DNA from: Sulfurospirillum multivorans DSM 12446
GTDB lineage: Bacteria; Campylobacterota; Campylobacteria; Campylobacterales; Sulfurospirillaceae
Reading direction: 5' to 3'
NCBI RefSeq assembly: GCF_000568815.1
Contig: NZ_CP007201.1
Coordinates: 868,001-932,000, forward strand
Length of the DNA: 64,000 nucleotides
Shown piece by piece: positions 17,281-26,473 of the stretch. How positions within the stretch are numbered: position 1 is the stretch's first letter; each line of letters opens with the position of its first letter. The notes under the pieces were generated by a model. That model ran no database searches. It had not been told where the DNA came from and saw only the letters and a program-made list of their open reading frames with translations. The position numbers and the translations under genes are program-made.

Positions 17281-18417
17281 ATGCAAAACAGTCACAAACC
17301 TGATGCCATCGATATCCCCTCATGGACCGATAAATATTTTTCCAACACCAAAGCAATCGTCGAGCATTTTGGCGATACGGAAGTCACGTACGCTTTCTTT
17401 TTACGCCGTCCCGTTCTTTCAGCGACACGTTTAGCCACGCAGTGGATTCAAGCACAAGCGAAAAAGCAAGGCATGAGCGTTACCATCGAAGTGTTGCACG
17501 AAGAGGGCGAATGGGTCGGTGCGGGCGAGCCTCTGTTTTATCTTAGCGGCTCTTTTGCGCTTCTGGTGGAACTCGAAACGCTCATTTTACAAACGTTAGG
17601 CTCCGCCTGTGTTGCCGCTTACAACGCCTATGAGATGTGCCAAATACTTCCAAACGTCTCTTTTTTGGCGATGGACGCACGCCACTGCGCAGGAACTGGG
17701 ATGGCTGAGATGATGGCATATGGCGCATCGGTTGGCTCAAAAGTGGCGCAAAGTAAACTGGGAGCGGTAGGATTTATCGGTAATGCAACCGATGCAACGG
17801 CTCATTTTTTCGGACGTGAAAAAGGGCTGGGTACGGTTCCTCACGCCCTCATCGGCTATGCAGGCTCAACGTTAAAAGCTGCTCAAATGTTCCATGAATG
17901 CTTCCCTAAAGAGAATATCCCTATCTTGGCGGACTATTTTGGTCGTGAAATCACCGATACCTTGGAAGTTTGCAACGCTTTTTCTGATTTAGCAAATGAG
18001 GGAAAAATCGCCGTGCGCCTCGATACTCACGGTGGACGTTTTTTAGAGGGGCTTGATACGCAAAGAAGTTACCACGTCTTAGAACGCCACGCACCTGATG
18101 CTGTGCGTGACTACCGTACCGAAGCAGAACTGCACGACCTGATCGGCACAGGCGTTTCAGCCGCGGCGATATGGAGTATGAGGGAATCTCTGGACAACGC
18201 AGGATTTTCAAAAGTGCGCATCATCGCCTCTTCAGGCTTCACACCGCAAAAGTGCCGTTCGATGGCATGGGCAAAAGCCCCCATCGACATCATCGGTACA
18301 GGCTCATTTCTTCCAGATCGTTGGAGTGAAACCAACGCCACAGCTGACATCATCGCTTATGGTGGCGTGCCAAGGGTTAAAGTGGGGCGGGAGTTTTTGT
18401 TGAAAAAGGAGCGTTAG
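17281..18417 (+). CDS. Nicotinate phosphoribosyltransferase family enzyme
   Basis: 378 residues with the phosphoribosyltransferase barrel of the NAPRTase/QAPRTase superfamily: MDARHCAGTGMAEMMAYG, VGFIGNATDATA, the phosphate-binding VRLDTHGGRFLEGLD and IIASSGFTPQKC, IIGTGSFLP. It would make nicotinate mononucleotide from nicotinate in NAD salvage. The start is the ATG at 17281 after AAGGATC. The divergent neighbour is the ferredoxin. A stretch resembling a composite intergenic repeat (17171-17209) lies upstream. Confidence 0.85.
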   Translation: MQNSHKPDAIDIPSWTDKYFSNTKAIVEHFGDTEVTYAFFLRRPVLSATRLATQWIQAQAKKQGMSVTIEVLHEEGEWVGAGEPLFYLSGSFALLVELETLILQTLGSACVAAYNAYEMCQILPNVSFLAMDARHCAGTGMAEMMAYGASVGSKVAQSKLGAVGFIGNATDATAHFFGREKGLGTVPHALIGYAGSTLKAAQMFHECFPKENIPILADYFGREITDTLEVCNAFSDLANEGKIAVRLDTHGGRFLEGLDTQRSYHVLERHAPDAVRDYRTEAELHDLIGTGVSAAAIWSMRESLDNAGFSKVRIIASSGFTPQKCRSMAWAKAPIDIIGTGSFLPDRWSETNATADIIAYGGVPRVKVGREFLLKKER

Positions 18418-18418
18418 G

Positions 18419-18580
18419 ATGTATATTTTTATAAAAAAAAGTAAAAGTTTAGGGATGAGCCCTAAAAAATATGAGTTAAAAGTACCCACAGCGAGAATGA
18501 AGAAAGCATTGAAAGAGCTCGAAAAAAAGAAAGGAAAATCATTTGATTCCATCGAAGCATTAAAAGTTGATCTTGAGTTA
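18419..18580 (+). CDS. Small antitoxin-like protein (RelB type)
   Basis: 53 residues plus stop, starting MYIFIKKSKSLGMSP and ending FDSIEALKVDLEL. The basic, helical middle (ARMKKALKELEKKKGKS) and the acidic end look like the C-terminal half of RelB/DinJ-type antitoxins. The stop TGA overlaps an ATG (18579) that opens a RelE/YafQ-like N-terminus, the normal antitoxin-toxin arrangement. It may be a shortened antitoxin left after loss of the toxin. Confidence 0.5.
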
Positions 18581-18664
18581 TGAAATACTCTATTTTTCGT
18601 ACCTTTTCTTTCAAAAAAAGCTCTCTTTATCTGAGCAAGTAAAAAAAGAGTTAGGGCTAAAACT
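18579..18664 (+). pseudogene. Toxin N-terminal fragment (RelE/YafQ-like), broken
   Basis: ATG at 18579 opens MKYSIFRTFSFKKSS, the type of N-terminus seen in YafQ/RelE toxins, but a TAA follows after 20 residues. A neighbouring frame continues EQVKKELGLKL to a TAA at 18664, so the gene has suffered a frameshift and truncation. No catalytic C-terminal half follows on this strand. Confidence 0.45.
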
Positions 18665-18671
18665 TTAACTC

Positions 18672-18813
18672 TCAAAAACCTCTACTAAAACTTTTTATAA
18701 ACTTGCGTATGTTTCCCAAGCATGACAAGCGTTAAAAATTTTTCATTTAGTGTAAATATCAACAGCCAATCGCCTTTTACATGTAAAGATTTTATTTTCC
18801 TAAAACTACTTTT
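18672..18813 (-). pseudogene. Toxin C-terminal fragment (RelE superfamily), inverted remnant
   Basis: An open stretch of 46 codons without a start reads on the minus strand as ...SLHVKGDWLLIFTL, KFLTLVMLGKHTQVYKS, then stop. The GDWLLIF and LGKHTQVY pattern is the conserved C-terminal half of RelE/YafQ/ParE-type toxins. A TAA lies immediately upstream in frame. One palindrome copy (18777-18788) is read as LHVK inside it. It faces the N-terminal fragment at 18579, so the two could be halves of one gene separated by an inversion. Confidence 0.5.
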
Positions 18814-18837
18814 TTAGCGAATGACCTCTTTAAAAAG

Positions 18838-19779
18838 TTATATAACCCGTCTAAACTGCTGTTCGGTAACCACAGAGCCCCATTGGGTTCCAACTTCTTC
18901 TTTTACAAGCTCAAAACCAAAGGACTCATAAAGCTTTCGTGCCGCATGTAAACCTTTAAATGTCCAAAGTTGGATAGCGTTAAACTCTGATTTTTCACAA
19001 AATGTGACTGCCTCGTGAAGCAGTTGGCGCCCAATTCCTTGACCTTGACACTTTTCATCCATGATAAACCATCGCAAATGCGCGTTGTTGTCTTCTAAAT
19101 CTTCGCCATCAATTGCAATTGAACCCACAATGGTGTCATTTTGCAGTGCCATCCAAAGATTATTGCGAGGGTTGTTTAGACGACTGACAAATTCAGCCAT
19201 TCCCATAGCGACTTTACTTTCAAAAAATTGTCCAAAATGGGAAGCGTTTGCGTAAAAAGTAGCGTGCATTTCAGTGACTCTGCCCACAACACCAGGTCGA
19301 TACCCTGCGTCTAGTGTGATCGCATTGAGTGGGGCATTTAAACGACATCCTTGCAAAGCCTCTGCGTAGGTGCAAAGCCCTTGTACGACGGCTTGCTGTT
19401 GCGAAACATCTAAATGTTCCATGGCAGTTTTAACTTGTCTTTGCCCGTACACATGTATGGCTTCAACCGTTTTTTTACCTTGATTTGTTAACAATAGATT
19501 TTTAATACGACCATCTTTGGGATCAGCATTTTCTATCACTTCGCCCGCTTTAATGAGCTTGTTGATCATTCTGCTAACACTTGATTTTTCCAAGCTGAGT
19601 GTTTGTACAAGTTGCAACGCTGTCATAGCGCCTTGTTTTTCGATTTCTAACAATGCGTGAACGGCGGATGGGGAGTAGTTGGTTCCAGCCAAAGTTTTTT
19701 CCATGAACCCGAGTTCTCTTACCATCTGCCGTGAAGCCGTACGAATCTGGTTTATCGTAGAGGATGGATCTGTATTCAT
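18838..19779 (-). CDS. MarR-GNAT bifunctional regulator/acetyltransferase
   Basis: 313 residues. Residues about 10-145 are a MarR winged helix-turn-helix (ALLEIEKQGAMTALQLVQ, SVSRMINKLIKAGEVI, DPKDGRIKNLLLT). Residues about 160-310 are a GNAT acetyltransferase with the acetyl-CoA loop DEKCQGQGIGRQLL and the terminal LYESFGFELVKEE. The start is preceded by a perfect 12-bp inverted repeat overlapping a promoter, so autorepression is likely. The acetylation substrate is unknown. Confidence 0.88.
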   Translation of the reverse strand: MNTDPSSTINQIRTASRQMVRELGFMEKTLAGTNYSPSAVHALLEIEKQGAMTALQLVQTLSLEKSSVSRMINKLIKAGEVIENADPKDGRIKNLLLTNQGKKTVEAIHVYGQRQVKTAMEHLDVSQQQAVVQGLCTYAEALQGCRLNAPLNAITLDAGYRPGVVGRVTEMHATFYANASHFGQFFESKVAMGMAEFVSRLNNPRNNLWMALQNDTIVGSIAIDGEDLEDNNAHLRWFIMDEKCQGQGIGRQLLHEAVTFCEKSEFNAIQLWTFKGLHAARKLYESFGFELVKEEVGTQWGSVVTEQQFRRVI

Positions 19780-19799
19780 TTAAAAACCTTGTCTATGAA

Positions 19800-19826
19800 A
19801 TAATAGTTGTATAGTACAACTATTAT
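19800..19826. promoter_or_regulatory. Palindromic operator of the MarR-GNAT gene
   Basis: ATAATAGTTGTA and its exact complement TACAACTATTAT are separated by TAG. The 27-bp site covers the -10 region and ends 21 bases before the start codon, as expected for a MarR-type autorepressor site. Confidence 0.7.
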
Positions 19827-19839
19827 AAACAAGAGTCAA
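19811..19839 (-). promoter_or_regulatory. Sigma-70 type promoter of the MarR-GNAT gene
   Basis: On the minus strand TTGACT (19834-19839) and TACTAT (19811-19816) are separated by 17 bases. The -10 hexamer lies in the centre of the palindromic operator. Confidence 0.6.
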
Positions 19840-19875
19840 ATGTGTGAATAAAGGAGGCTATTTTTACATGCCCAT

Positions 19876-20358
19876 TTACAGCACTTTGTGCATCACATAC
19901 GTATTGACATAACCCAATTTTCCATGCTTATAGGCGTTGGGGATGGTACCGACAATGGCAAAGCCTAGTTTTTGCCATAATGTAACGGCAACGGTGTTGG
20001 TCGACACTACTGAATTAAATTGCATGGCGGTGTAGCCAAGGGAACGGCCTATTTCTTGGCTGTGTTCACAAAGAGCGCGCGCTACGCCTTTGCCTCTTGC
20101 GTTTAAGGAGACCATATAACCGCAGTTGCAGATGTGTGAACTCGGTCCCATACCGTTTGCTTTGAGGAAGTAACTACCAAGTATCGTTTCACCTTCTTTG
20201 GCGACAAAACAGACTTGCGGTGCTTCACACCATAAGGTATAAGCTTCTTGATAGGTCATCGTTGGTTCATACGCATAGGTTTCTTGGGCTTGAATGATCG
20301 CCTCAAATTCAGGCCAAAATTGACGAAAATCTTCTTTTGAGATAGGCATAATGTGCAT
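19876..20358 (-). CDS. GNAT-family N-acetyltransferase
   Basis: 160 residues of GNAT fold: beta strand SYFLKANGMG, the acetyl-CoA-binding VSLNARGKGVARALCEHS, and a C-terminal NTVAVTLWQKLGFAIVGTIP typical of the family that acetylates small amines or amino acids. ATG at 20358 is preceded by AAAGGAT. A palindrome copy (20367-20378) lies just upstream. The substrate is unknown. Confidence 0.85.
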   Translation of the reverse strand: MHIMPISKEDFRQFWPEFEAIIQAQETYAYEPTMTYQEAYTLWCEAPQVCFVAKEGETILGSYFLKANGMGPSSHICNCGYMVSLNARGKGVARALCEHSQEIGRSLGYTAMQFNSVVSTNTVAVTLWQKLGFAIVGTIPNAYKHGKLGYVNTYVMHKVL

Positions 20359-20404
20359 AAAAATCCTTTACATGTAAACAATAATAGGGCTAGTTTTTTG
20401 GCGT

Positions 20405-21046
20405 TTATATGTCCAAATAAATTTCAATTCTCTCTTTGCCTTTGCCAATATTCTTTCGTTTTAAGGAGAGTTGACCCACTTCGCCCGTGCGTTTTAAGTG
20501 CGTTCCTCCACAAGGAACCTCTGCAAAACCATCGATTTTCCAGTAGCGTCTTTGATTTTCCATGTCGCTGTAGTCACTTTTGATGGGTAGATTTTTCTCG
20601 ATTAACTCCGTTGCTTTGAGAAGAAGGAGGGGAAACAAGGTGCTAATGTTTTCATGCCAAAAAAAATCAATTCGAGCTTTATCTTGGGCGATGTGAGCGC
20701 CGATTTTTTCCACAGAACCTAGCTCTTGATAGAGGAGTTCAAGGATTAACTCCGCGGCGAAATGGTGTTGCATCAGGCTATAACGCCTTTGCCAGTCGAT
20801 CTTGACCGTTACTTCTTGACCCACGTGAAGATTATGTCCGCTTGGCATGGTGTAGCGAATGTTAGTGCCTTCTTTCATCGCTTCTAAGACTTCAACGCCA
20901 CCGATGGTTCCAAAATCGCTCTCTTGTCCTCCTGAAAATGCGTAAAAAATGGTTTGATCTAAGTAAATACAATCACCCTCAACCGATTTAATTTTTGCTT
21001 GAATTTCGCTCAAATAGGGGTCATTCCAAAAAAGTTTTTGTAGCAT
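20405..21046 (-). CDS. AlaX-type alanyl-tRNA editing protein
   Basis: About 213 residues. The SGGQESDFG segment is the AlaRS editing-domain start, QHHFAAE supplies part of the zinc site and PCGGTHLKRTGEVG the rest (Cys, His). It hydrolyses mischarged Ser- or Gly-tRNA(Ala) in the cytoplasm. I prefer the ATG at 21046 because GGAG lies 6-7 bases before it; an in-frame ATG at 21058 lacks a ribosome site. Confidence 0.9.
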   Translation of the reverse strand: MLQKLFWNDPYLSEIQAKIKSVEGDCIYLDQTIFYAFSGGQESDFGTIGGVEVLEAMKEGTNIRYTMPSGHNLHVGQEVTVKIDWQRRYSLMQHHFAAELILELLYQELGSVEKIGAHIAQDKARIDFFWHENISTLFPLLLLKATELIEKNLPIKSDYSDMENQRRYWKIDGFAEVPCGGTHLKRTGEVGQLSLKRKNIGKGKERIEIYLDI

Positions 21047-21186
21047 AACATTCTCCATGGTTTAGTGCGTCACTATTATATAGAAAATCGAAGGGAAAAA
21101 AGATAAAAGAAAGAGGCAACTTTCACCATCTAGTGACCCATCTAGCGCATAATAAAACCCGTTAATATGATTCCTAGGAGCAAAAT

Positions 21187-23124
21187 ATGAACAACCAAAA
21201 AAGTACAATCGACACATCAAAATTTGACAACGTGCTTGATAGCTCAAAGACCTTCGTAGACCATGAACCCGACTCTAGCAAAGAGATACAGCGAAACACT
21301 CCCCAAAAAACTATGCCTTTTTCGGATCAAATTGGAAATTATCAACGAAACAGAGGCATTCCTGCATACTCTTACGATGAGTCTAAAGTGTATATCGTTG
21401 GTAGTGGCATTGCAGGGTTGAGTGCTGCTTTTTATTTGATACGCGATGGGCGAATCCCTGCTCAAAACATTACGTTTTTAGAAAAACTCTCGGTTGAGGG
21501 CGGTTCGATGGATGGGGCGGGTGATGCTAGAGAGGGTTATATCATTCGCGGTGGGCGCGAAATGGATATGACGTATGAAAATCTTTGGGATCTGTTTCAA
21601 GATGTTCCCGCGGTTGAATTACCAGAGCCTTACAGCGTGCTCGATGAATACAGACTCCTCAACGACAATGACTCGAACTACTCCAAAGCGCGCTTCATCC
21701 ATAACAAAGGGCACATCACAGATTTTAGTAAATTTGGATTGTCTAAAAAAGATCAATTAGCCATTATTAAACTGTTATTGAAGAAAAAAGAGGACTTGGA
21801 TGATGTAACGATACAAGATTATTTTTCAGAATCTTTTTTAGCCAGTGATTTTTGGACACTATGGCGCACGATGTTTGCTTTTGAGAATTGGCATAGTGTG
21901 CTCGAGTGTAAACTCTACATGCACCGTTTTTTACATGTACTCGATGGTATGAAAGATCTGTCGGCGTTGGTCTTCCCCAAATACAACCAATACGACACTT
22001 TTATCGCCCCTTTGCGAAAATTATTACAGGAAAAAGGGGTGCAATTTCAGTTCGATACGTTGGTAGAAGATTTAGAAATTACGATGACACATAATGAAAA
22101 AATAGTCGAGAACATCGTGACGATCCACAATGAGACAAGTTCTAAAATCGCCGTTGGCAGGGATGATTATGTCATTGTGACGACGGGTTCTATGACGGAA
22201 GATACCTTTTATGGAGATAATCATAACGCTCCCATCATCAGCATCGACAACACAACGAGTGGGCAAAGTTCAGGCTGGAAATTGTGGAAAAATTTAGCGA
22301 AAAAATCAGAAGTTTTTGGCAAACCAGAGAAATTTTGCAGTACCATAGAGCACTCCTCTTGGGAGTCAGCGACGCTTACATGTAAACCCTCGGCCTTTGT
22401 GGAAAAATTAAAAAAGCTTTCAGTGAATGACCCCTATTCGGGCAAAACAGTGACGGGAGGCATCATCACCATTACTGATTCGAACTGGTTGATGAGCTTC
22501 ACGTGCAACAGACAACCTCATTTTATAGAACAACCGGATGACATTTTGGTCATTTGGCTTTATGCTTTGTTTATGGATAAAGAGGGAAATTATGTCAAAA
22601 AACCGATGCCAGAGTGTAGCGGCGATGAGATACTTACAGAGCTGTGTTATCACTTAGGGATTAAGGATGATTTGGAAAATGTGTTGAAAAACACCATTGT
22701 CCGTACCGCGTTTATGCCCTATATTACCTCCATGTTCATGCCAAGAGCCAAAGGTGATCGCCCAAGAATTGTCCCAAAAGGGTGCAAAAATCTAGGATTG
22801 ATCGGTCAATTTGTCGAGACAAACAATGACATCGTTTTTACGATGGAATCGTCCATACGAACGGCAAGAATTGCGGTTTATACACTTCTGAACCTCAACA
22901 AACAAGTCCCCGACATCAATCCACTTCAGTACGACATACGCCAACTGCTCAAAGCCGTCAAATCCCTCAATGACGATCAACCGTTTATAGGAGAAGGTAT
23001 TTTGCGTAAATTTTTGAAAGACACCTATTATGAGTATATACTTCCACCGATGAGCAAAGAGAGTGAACAGGAGTCCTCTTTTATGGAGCATATCGAGAAG
23101 ATTAAAGAGTGGATTTTGAGATGA
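21187..23124 (+). CDS. ohyA: Oleate hydratase
   Basis: 645 residues, the usual size of the family. An FAD-binding Rossmann motif [21 protein letters not shown] is near 76-96 (quoted in part), followed by the substrate/FAD loop [10 protein letters not shown] and [16 protein letters not shown], both diagnostic of oleate hydratases. The enzyme adds water to the cis-9 double bond of oleic acid to give 10-hydroxystearate, probably a detoxification of host- or environment-derived fatty acids. A clear AGGAG site precedes the start. One palindrome copy lies inside, read as LTCK. Confidence 0.93.
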   Translation: MNNQKSTIDTSKFDNVLDSSKTFVDHEPDSSKEIQRNTPQKTMPFSDQIGNYQRNRGIPAYSYDESKVYIVGSGIAGLSAAFYLIRDGRIPAQNITFLEKLSVEGGSMDGAGDAREGYIIRGGREMDMTYENLWDLFQDVPAVELPEPYSVLDEYRLLNDNDSNYSKARFIHNKGHITDFSKFGLSKKDQLAIIKLLLKKKEDLDDVTIQDYFSESFLASDFWTLWRTMFAFENWHSVLECKLYMHRFLHVLDGMKDLSALVFPKYNQYDTFIAPLRKLLQEKGVQFQFDTLVEDLEITMTHNEKIVENIVTIHNETSSKIAVGRDDYVIVTTGSMTEDTFYGDNHNAPIISIDNTTSGQSSGWKLWKNLAKKSEVFGKPEKFCSTIEHSSWESATLTCKPSAFVEKLKKLSVNDPYSGKTVTGGIITITDSNWLMSFTCNRQPHFIEQPDDILVIWLYALFMDKEGNYVKKPMPECSGDEILTELCYHLGIKDDLENVLKNTIVRTAFMPYITSMFMPRAKGDRPRIVPKGCKNLGLIGQFVETNNDIVFTMESSIRTARIAVYTLLNLNKQVPDINPLQYDIRQLLKAVKSLNDDQPFIGEGILRKFLKDTYYEYILPPMSKESEQESSFMEHIEKIKEWILR

Positions 23125-23256
23125 ATCTATTTTCATGTCACGTATTAACTTTTTAACCAAAAATTGAAAGGCTTCGCTCTCTTGAATTAAATAATAATAA
23201 AAGGGAGCGGAGCTAAACTTTTAGACATATTTTGACAAGAGTACGTTATTCTCAGA

Positions 23257-24084
23257 TTAGAATTTATAACTGAGCGTAGCCATTGTAGCCGTGTTGAAAT
23301 CTTTTTTTGTTAATGGACTATCCGCGGCATTATCTAACAATTTATCTGCCGTGAGCATAACTTTTGCTTCCCAATTTTTAGTTATCGAATAGAATGTGCC
23401 GATTGAAACTCCAGCAGATTTAATTCCTGATTTTGCCTCATATTGGTTATATCCAGAACGCATTGCTTGTGCTGGAGTAATGCCAAAATAACTTTGCATA
23501 TGCTCTTCATCCGCCCATGTATTACCCGCAGCAACTTTTAACTTCAGCTTTTCTGTCAGTGAGAATGTCTTGCTTACCTCTAGTTTTGCCGTTGTGCCAT
23601 ATTCTTTATCTCCCTTTGAGATTTTGCCTGAAAGTTTCATAAGACCAAAATTATATTCTCCAAGAAGATTGACTATTAATCCCATATCAATATCGCCCAT
23701 GCCTCGTAGATTTTCTCTATCATCTTTTTCTTCTCTACCAAAAGAGGGGCCTATTGAAGCACCGATTTTATAGTTTTCTCCATAAATGGGATAGCCTCCG
23801 ATCCCATTCCAATTTGCAAAAATCAAACCTTCTTTATAGCTAGCGGAAATGTCAGGGATGAGTATTGCATGGTAATTGTTAGAACCTTCATATTTTGCTC
23901 TATACATCACGCCACCACCAAGTGCAAAAGCCCAGTTTTCCTCTGCAAATAGTGCAGAAGAAAACTGCTTTGTTTGTATGGGTTCAGGGCGACTTGGTAT
24001 CTCTTTGCCAAAGGCATTGAGCGTAAATATTGCAGTAAGTACAGCGAGACTCATAAATGAAATTGAACGTGAATTGTATGGCAT
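23257..24084 (-). CDS. MipA/OmpV-family outer membrane protein
   Basis: 275 residues with a signal peptide ending near FGKE and beta-barrel repeats (FALGGGVMYRAKYEGSNNY, GASIGPSFGRE, terminal ATLSYKF with C-terminal Phe). MipA/OmpV proteins are outer-membrane barrels sometimes induced by two-component systems. It is divergent from a NarL-type histidine kinase and regulator, with an inverted pair of sites between, so regulation by that system is likely. Confidence 0.87.
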   Translation of the reverse strand: MPYNSRSISFMSLAVLTAIFTLNAFGKEIPSRPEPIQTKQFSSALFAEENWAFALGGGVMYRAKYEGSNNYHAILIPDISASYKEGLIFANWNGIGGYPIYGENYKIGASIGPSFGREEKDDRENLRGMGDIDMGLIVNLLGEYNFGLMKLSGKISKGDKEYGTTAKLEVSKTFSLTEKLKLKVAAGNTWADEEHMQSYFGITPAQAMRSGYNQYEAKSGIKSAGVSIGTFYSITKNWEAKVMLTADKLLDNAADSPLTKKDFNTATMATLSYKF

Positions 24085-24146
24085 AGTATAGCTCCTTTTA
24101 AGTGTGATTTGCTTGTTTGGAAATATAGCTGATTATTATATTTTAC

Positions 24147-24205
24147 ACATCGGTCTAAAGTATGAGATAGAACAAATAATGACACATCAGACTTTAGACT
24201 GATGT
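24147..24205. promoter_or_regulatory. Inverted pair of 15-bp sites between mipA and the two-component genes
   Basis: ACATCGGTCTAAAGT (24147-24161, plus strand) and ACATCAGTCTAAAGT (24191-24205, minus strand) match at 14 of 15 positions, face each other and are 29 bases apart. They sit in the only gap between mipA and the kinase gene, a natural place for binding of the adjacent NarL-type regulator. Confidence 0.55.
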
Positions 24206-24236
24206 CTTTTTTATAAAATTATTTTATAATGAAGGT

Positions 24237-25688
24237 ATGAAAAATTTATTTAACTATTATCTGACTTTTATGAATCGTTTGTGGTGTCAGCTTGCGATAA
24301 GCTACGCGTTGCTTTCTTTTTTTGCCATGATTTTACTTGCTCTAATGCTAAACAGCATAAACAATTACACTAATTTTCATACAGCCATTACGCTTGAAAA
24401 TGTTGAAAGGATCATAGAGAGTGAAGAGCTTATTGTTACACAAGCCATTCTTGATACGAATAGCGTCGAATGGTTGAACAAAGCTCGCAATAATATCCGT
24501 GAAAAATTGATAAACTTGGAGCAGGGTAGTGGTTCTTCGATTTACCGTATTACGAGCTCTAGTTCTCCTGAAGTGTATATTGAGATTACCGATAAAAACG
24601 GGTTTCTTTTATTTTCGGATTTTGATAATTTCTCAAATAAAACATCACCCTATCTTAGCAAAATAAAAAGTCAGTCCGAAGTAAAAAACAGTGTTCAATG
24701 GCTAGCAAAAAATGGAGCTATCTTAGCGAATAAGGAACTCCTAAAGCATGACAAAGAAGAACGCATCGGACATTTACGCATTGTGTATATCGCGGAGTTT
24801 GATCCATGGATACAGTTTAAGAGTCTCATGCTTTTTTTGCTTCACATATGGGATAAGGTTTTATTGCTTTCGGTGCCGATAGGTATTATCTGTGGACTCA
24901 TTGCATCTCGTTATGTAACGAAGCAATTGCAAAAGATGAATGAGATTACTGAAAGCTGGCGGCAAGGTAACTTTCAAAAGAAGATTTCTCTGCCAAATGA
25001 TGATGTCCTAATGAGGCATAGTGAACATCTTAATAACATGGCACGGGATTTGGAGATGTATCTGAATTTGAAACAAAATCTTGCCATAAGTGATGAGCGA
25101 AACCGTCTGGCGCGTGAACTTCACGATACGGTAAAACAGAAGCTCTTTGCTTTGGGTTTACAGATGGCAACCATCAAGACCAAGTCTGCCGCAATGGAAG
25201 TTGCTGGTGAACATATCTTTGAGGCAGAAGCTATCACTCGCGAAGCGCAGCATGATCTCATGGAAATTATCACGCAACTGCACCCCACCGAAGGCAATAA
25301 TAGTTCATTTTTTGAACGTATTGTTATGATTGCCGAAGATTTCAAGCGCCGTTTTGGCATAAGCATAGAACTAAAGTATTCTGAACTTCTCCAGTGTAAT
25401 GCGTATACGGAGCATCATATTTTACGCATTGTTCAAGAATCGCTCATCAATGCTGTGCGCCATGGTAAGGCGTCTAAGATCGTGATCGCAAGTGAAAGAA
25501 ACGACGATACTATTACTCTTACGATCACCGATAACGGAGTAGGTTTTATGACTGCGCAAAAAACAAGAGGATTCGGGCTTGTTTCCATGCACGAACGCGT
25601 ACAAGAGCTTCCAGATGGAACATTTGACATTCAAAGTACCATAGGTGTGGGAACTCAAATCACCCTTTCATGGAGAAATGAATCATGA
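24237..25688 (+). CDS. NarL-type sensor histidine kinase (HisKA_3)
   Basis: 483 residues. Two membrane helices (about 17-40 and 203-223) enclose a periplasmic sensor of about 160 residues with no recognised family. After a HAMP segment comes the HisKA_3 phosphorylation box ERNRLARELHDTVKQKLF (His near 292) and an ATPase domain with VQESLINAVRHG, TDNGVGF and GFGLVSMHERV. The stop overlaps the regulator start by 4 bases. The ribosome site GAAGG is only one base from the chosen ATG, so the true start may differ. Signal unknown; cell-envelope stress is a guess from the mipA neighbour. Confidence 0.88.
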   Translation: MKNLFNYYLTFMNRLWCQLAISYALLSFFAMILLALMLNSINNYTNFHTAITLENVERIIESEELIVTQAILDTNSVEWLNKARNNIREKLINLEQGSGSSIYRITSSSSPEVYIEITDKNGFLLFSDFDNFSNKTSPYLSKIKSQSEVKNSVQWLAKNGAILANKELLKHDKEERIGHLRIVYIAEFDPWIQFKSLMLFLLHIWDKVLLLSVPIGIICGLIASRYVTKQLQKMNEITESWRQGNFQKKISLPNDDVLMRHSEHLNNMARDLEMYLNLKQNLAISDERNRLARELHDTVKQKLFALGLQMATIKTKSAAMEVAGEHIFEAEAITREAQHDLMEIITQLHPTEGNNSSFFERIVMIAEDFKRRFGISIELKYSELLQCNAYTEHHILRIVQESLINAVRHGKASKIVIASERNDDTITLTITDNGVGFMTAQKTRGFGLVSMHERVQELPDGTFDIQSTIGVGTQITLSWRNES

Positions 25689-26332
25689 CTGAAAAAATCA
25701 CACTTATTCTTGCTGACGACCATGCAATGGTGCGCAAAGGGCTAACGGCCTTTCTTTCCACCGCCGAGGATATTCAAGTGATGGCCGTTGTGGAATCGGG
25801 TATGGAAGCGGTGAGTGCTGCGATGCACTATGCTCCTGATGTTGTATTGCTTGACCTATTTATGCCAGATAAACCAGCCGTTGAAACAATACGGCAGATT
25901 AAAAAAGTGAGTCCTCGTAGCCAGATTATCATGGTAACTTCACACGAAGGTGATGAATATGTGGTGCCAACAACACAAGCAGGAGCTATTTCATATATAC
26001 TCAAAGATACAACTCCTGAAGACCTTATTATCGCCGTGCGAAAAACGGCACGAGGAGAAAGTATCATAAGTTCGCGTGTCGCTAAAGCGCTCGAAAAGGT
26101 TGTCACACTAAAAATGGAAGATGAACAGTTCCATGAGGATTTAACAAGTCGTGAAATGGAAGTGTTGCATTATATTGCAGAAGGATCGTCAAATATGGAT
26201 ATTGCAACGCATCTAAATATTTCAGAAAAAACTGTAAAATCGCATGTAAGCAATATCCTAAGTAAACTCTATTTAACGGATCGAACCAAAGTTGCGGTAT
26301 ATGCATGGCGTCAGGGGCTTGTAAAGAAATAA
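25685..26332 (+). CDS. NarL/FixJ-family response regulator
   Basis: 215 residues: receiver domain with LADDHAMVRKGL, phospho-Asp in VVLLDLFMPD (near 57) and the K of YILKDTTPED, then a LuxR-type helix-turn-helix (LTSREMEVLHYIAEG, NISEKTVKSHVSNIL). It is coupled to the kinase gene by an ATGA overlap. A likely target is the divergent mipA gene through the paired sites at 24147-24205. Confidence 0.92.
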   Translation: MTEKITLILADDHAMVRKGLTAFLSTAEDIQVMAVVESGMEAVSAAMHYAPDVVLLDLFMPDKPAVETIRQIKKVSPRSQIIMVTSHEGDEYVVPTTQAGAISYILKDTTPEDLIIAVRKTARGESIISSRVAKALEKVVTLKMEDEQFHEDLTSREMEVLHYIAEGSSNMDIATHLNISEKTVKSHVSNILSKLYLTDRTKVAVYAWRQGLVKK

Positions 26333-26473
26333 GACAGACGTTATCTTACTCCTTTTAAAGTCAAGTTTGTGAGCAAATAAATGAGACACGCTGCTTTTTA
26401 TCTTTAATCTAAACCCAAACCCATACCAAAGCCTTTATACACTAAACTGTCCCACACTATAAAGGCATCATCC

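Noticed and set aside
23165-23225. Terminator after oleate hydratase
   Set aside because: GCTTCGCTCTC and GGGAGCGGAGC pair only with several wobbles across a long loop; too weak to list.
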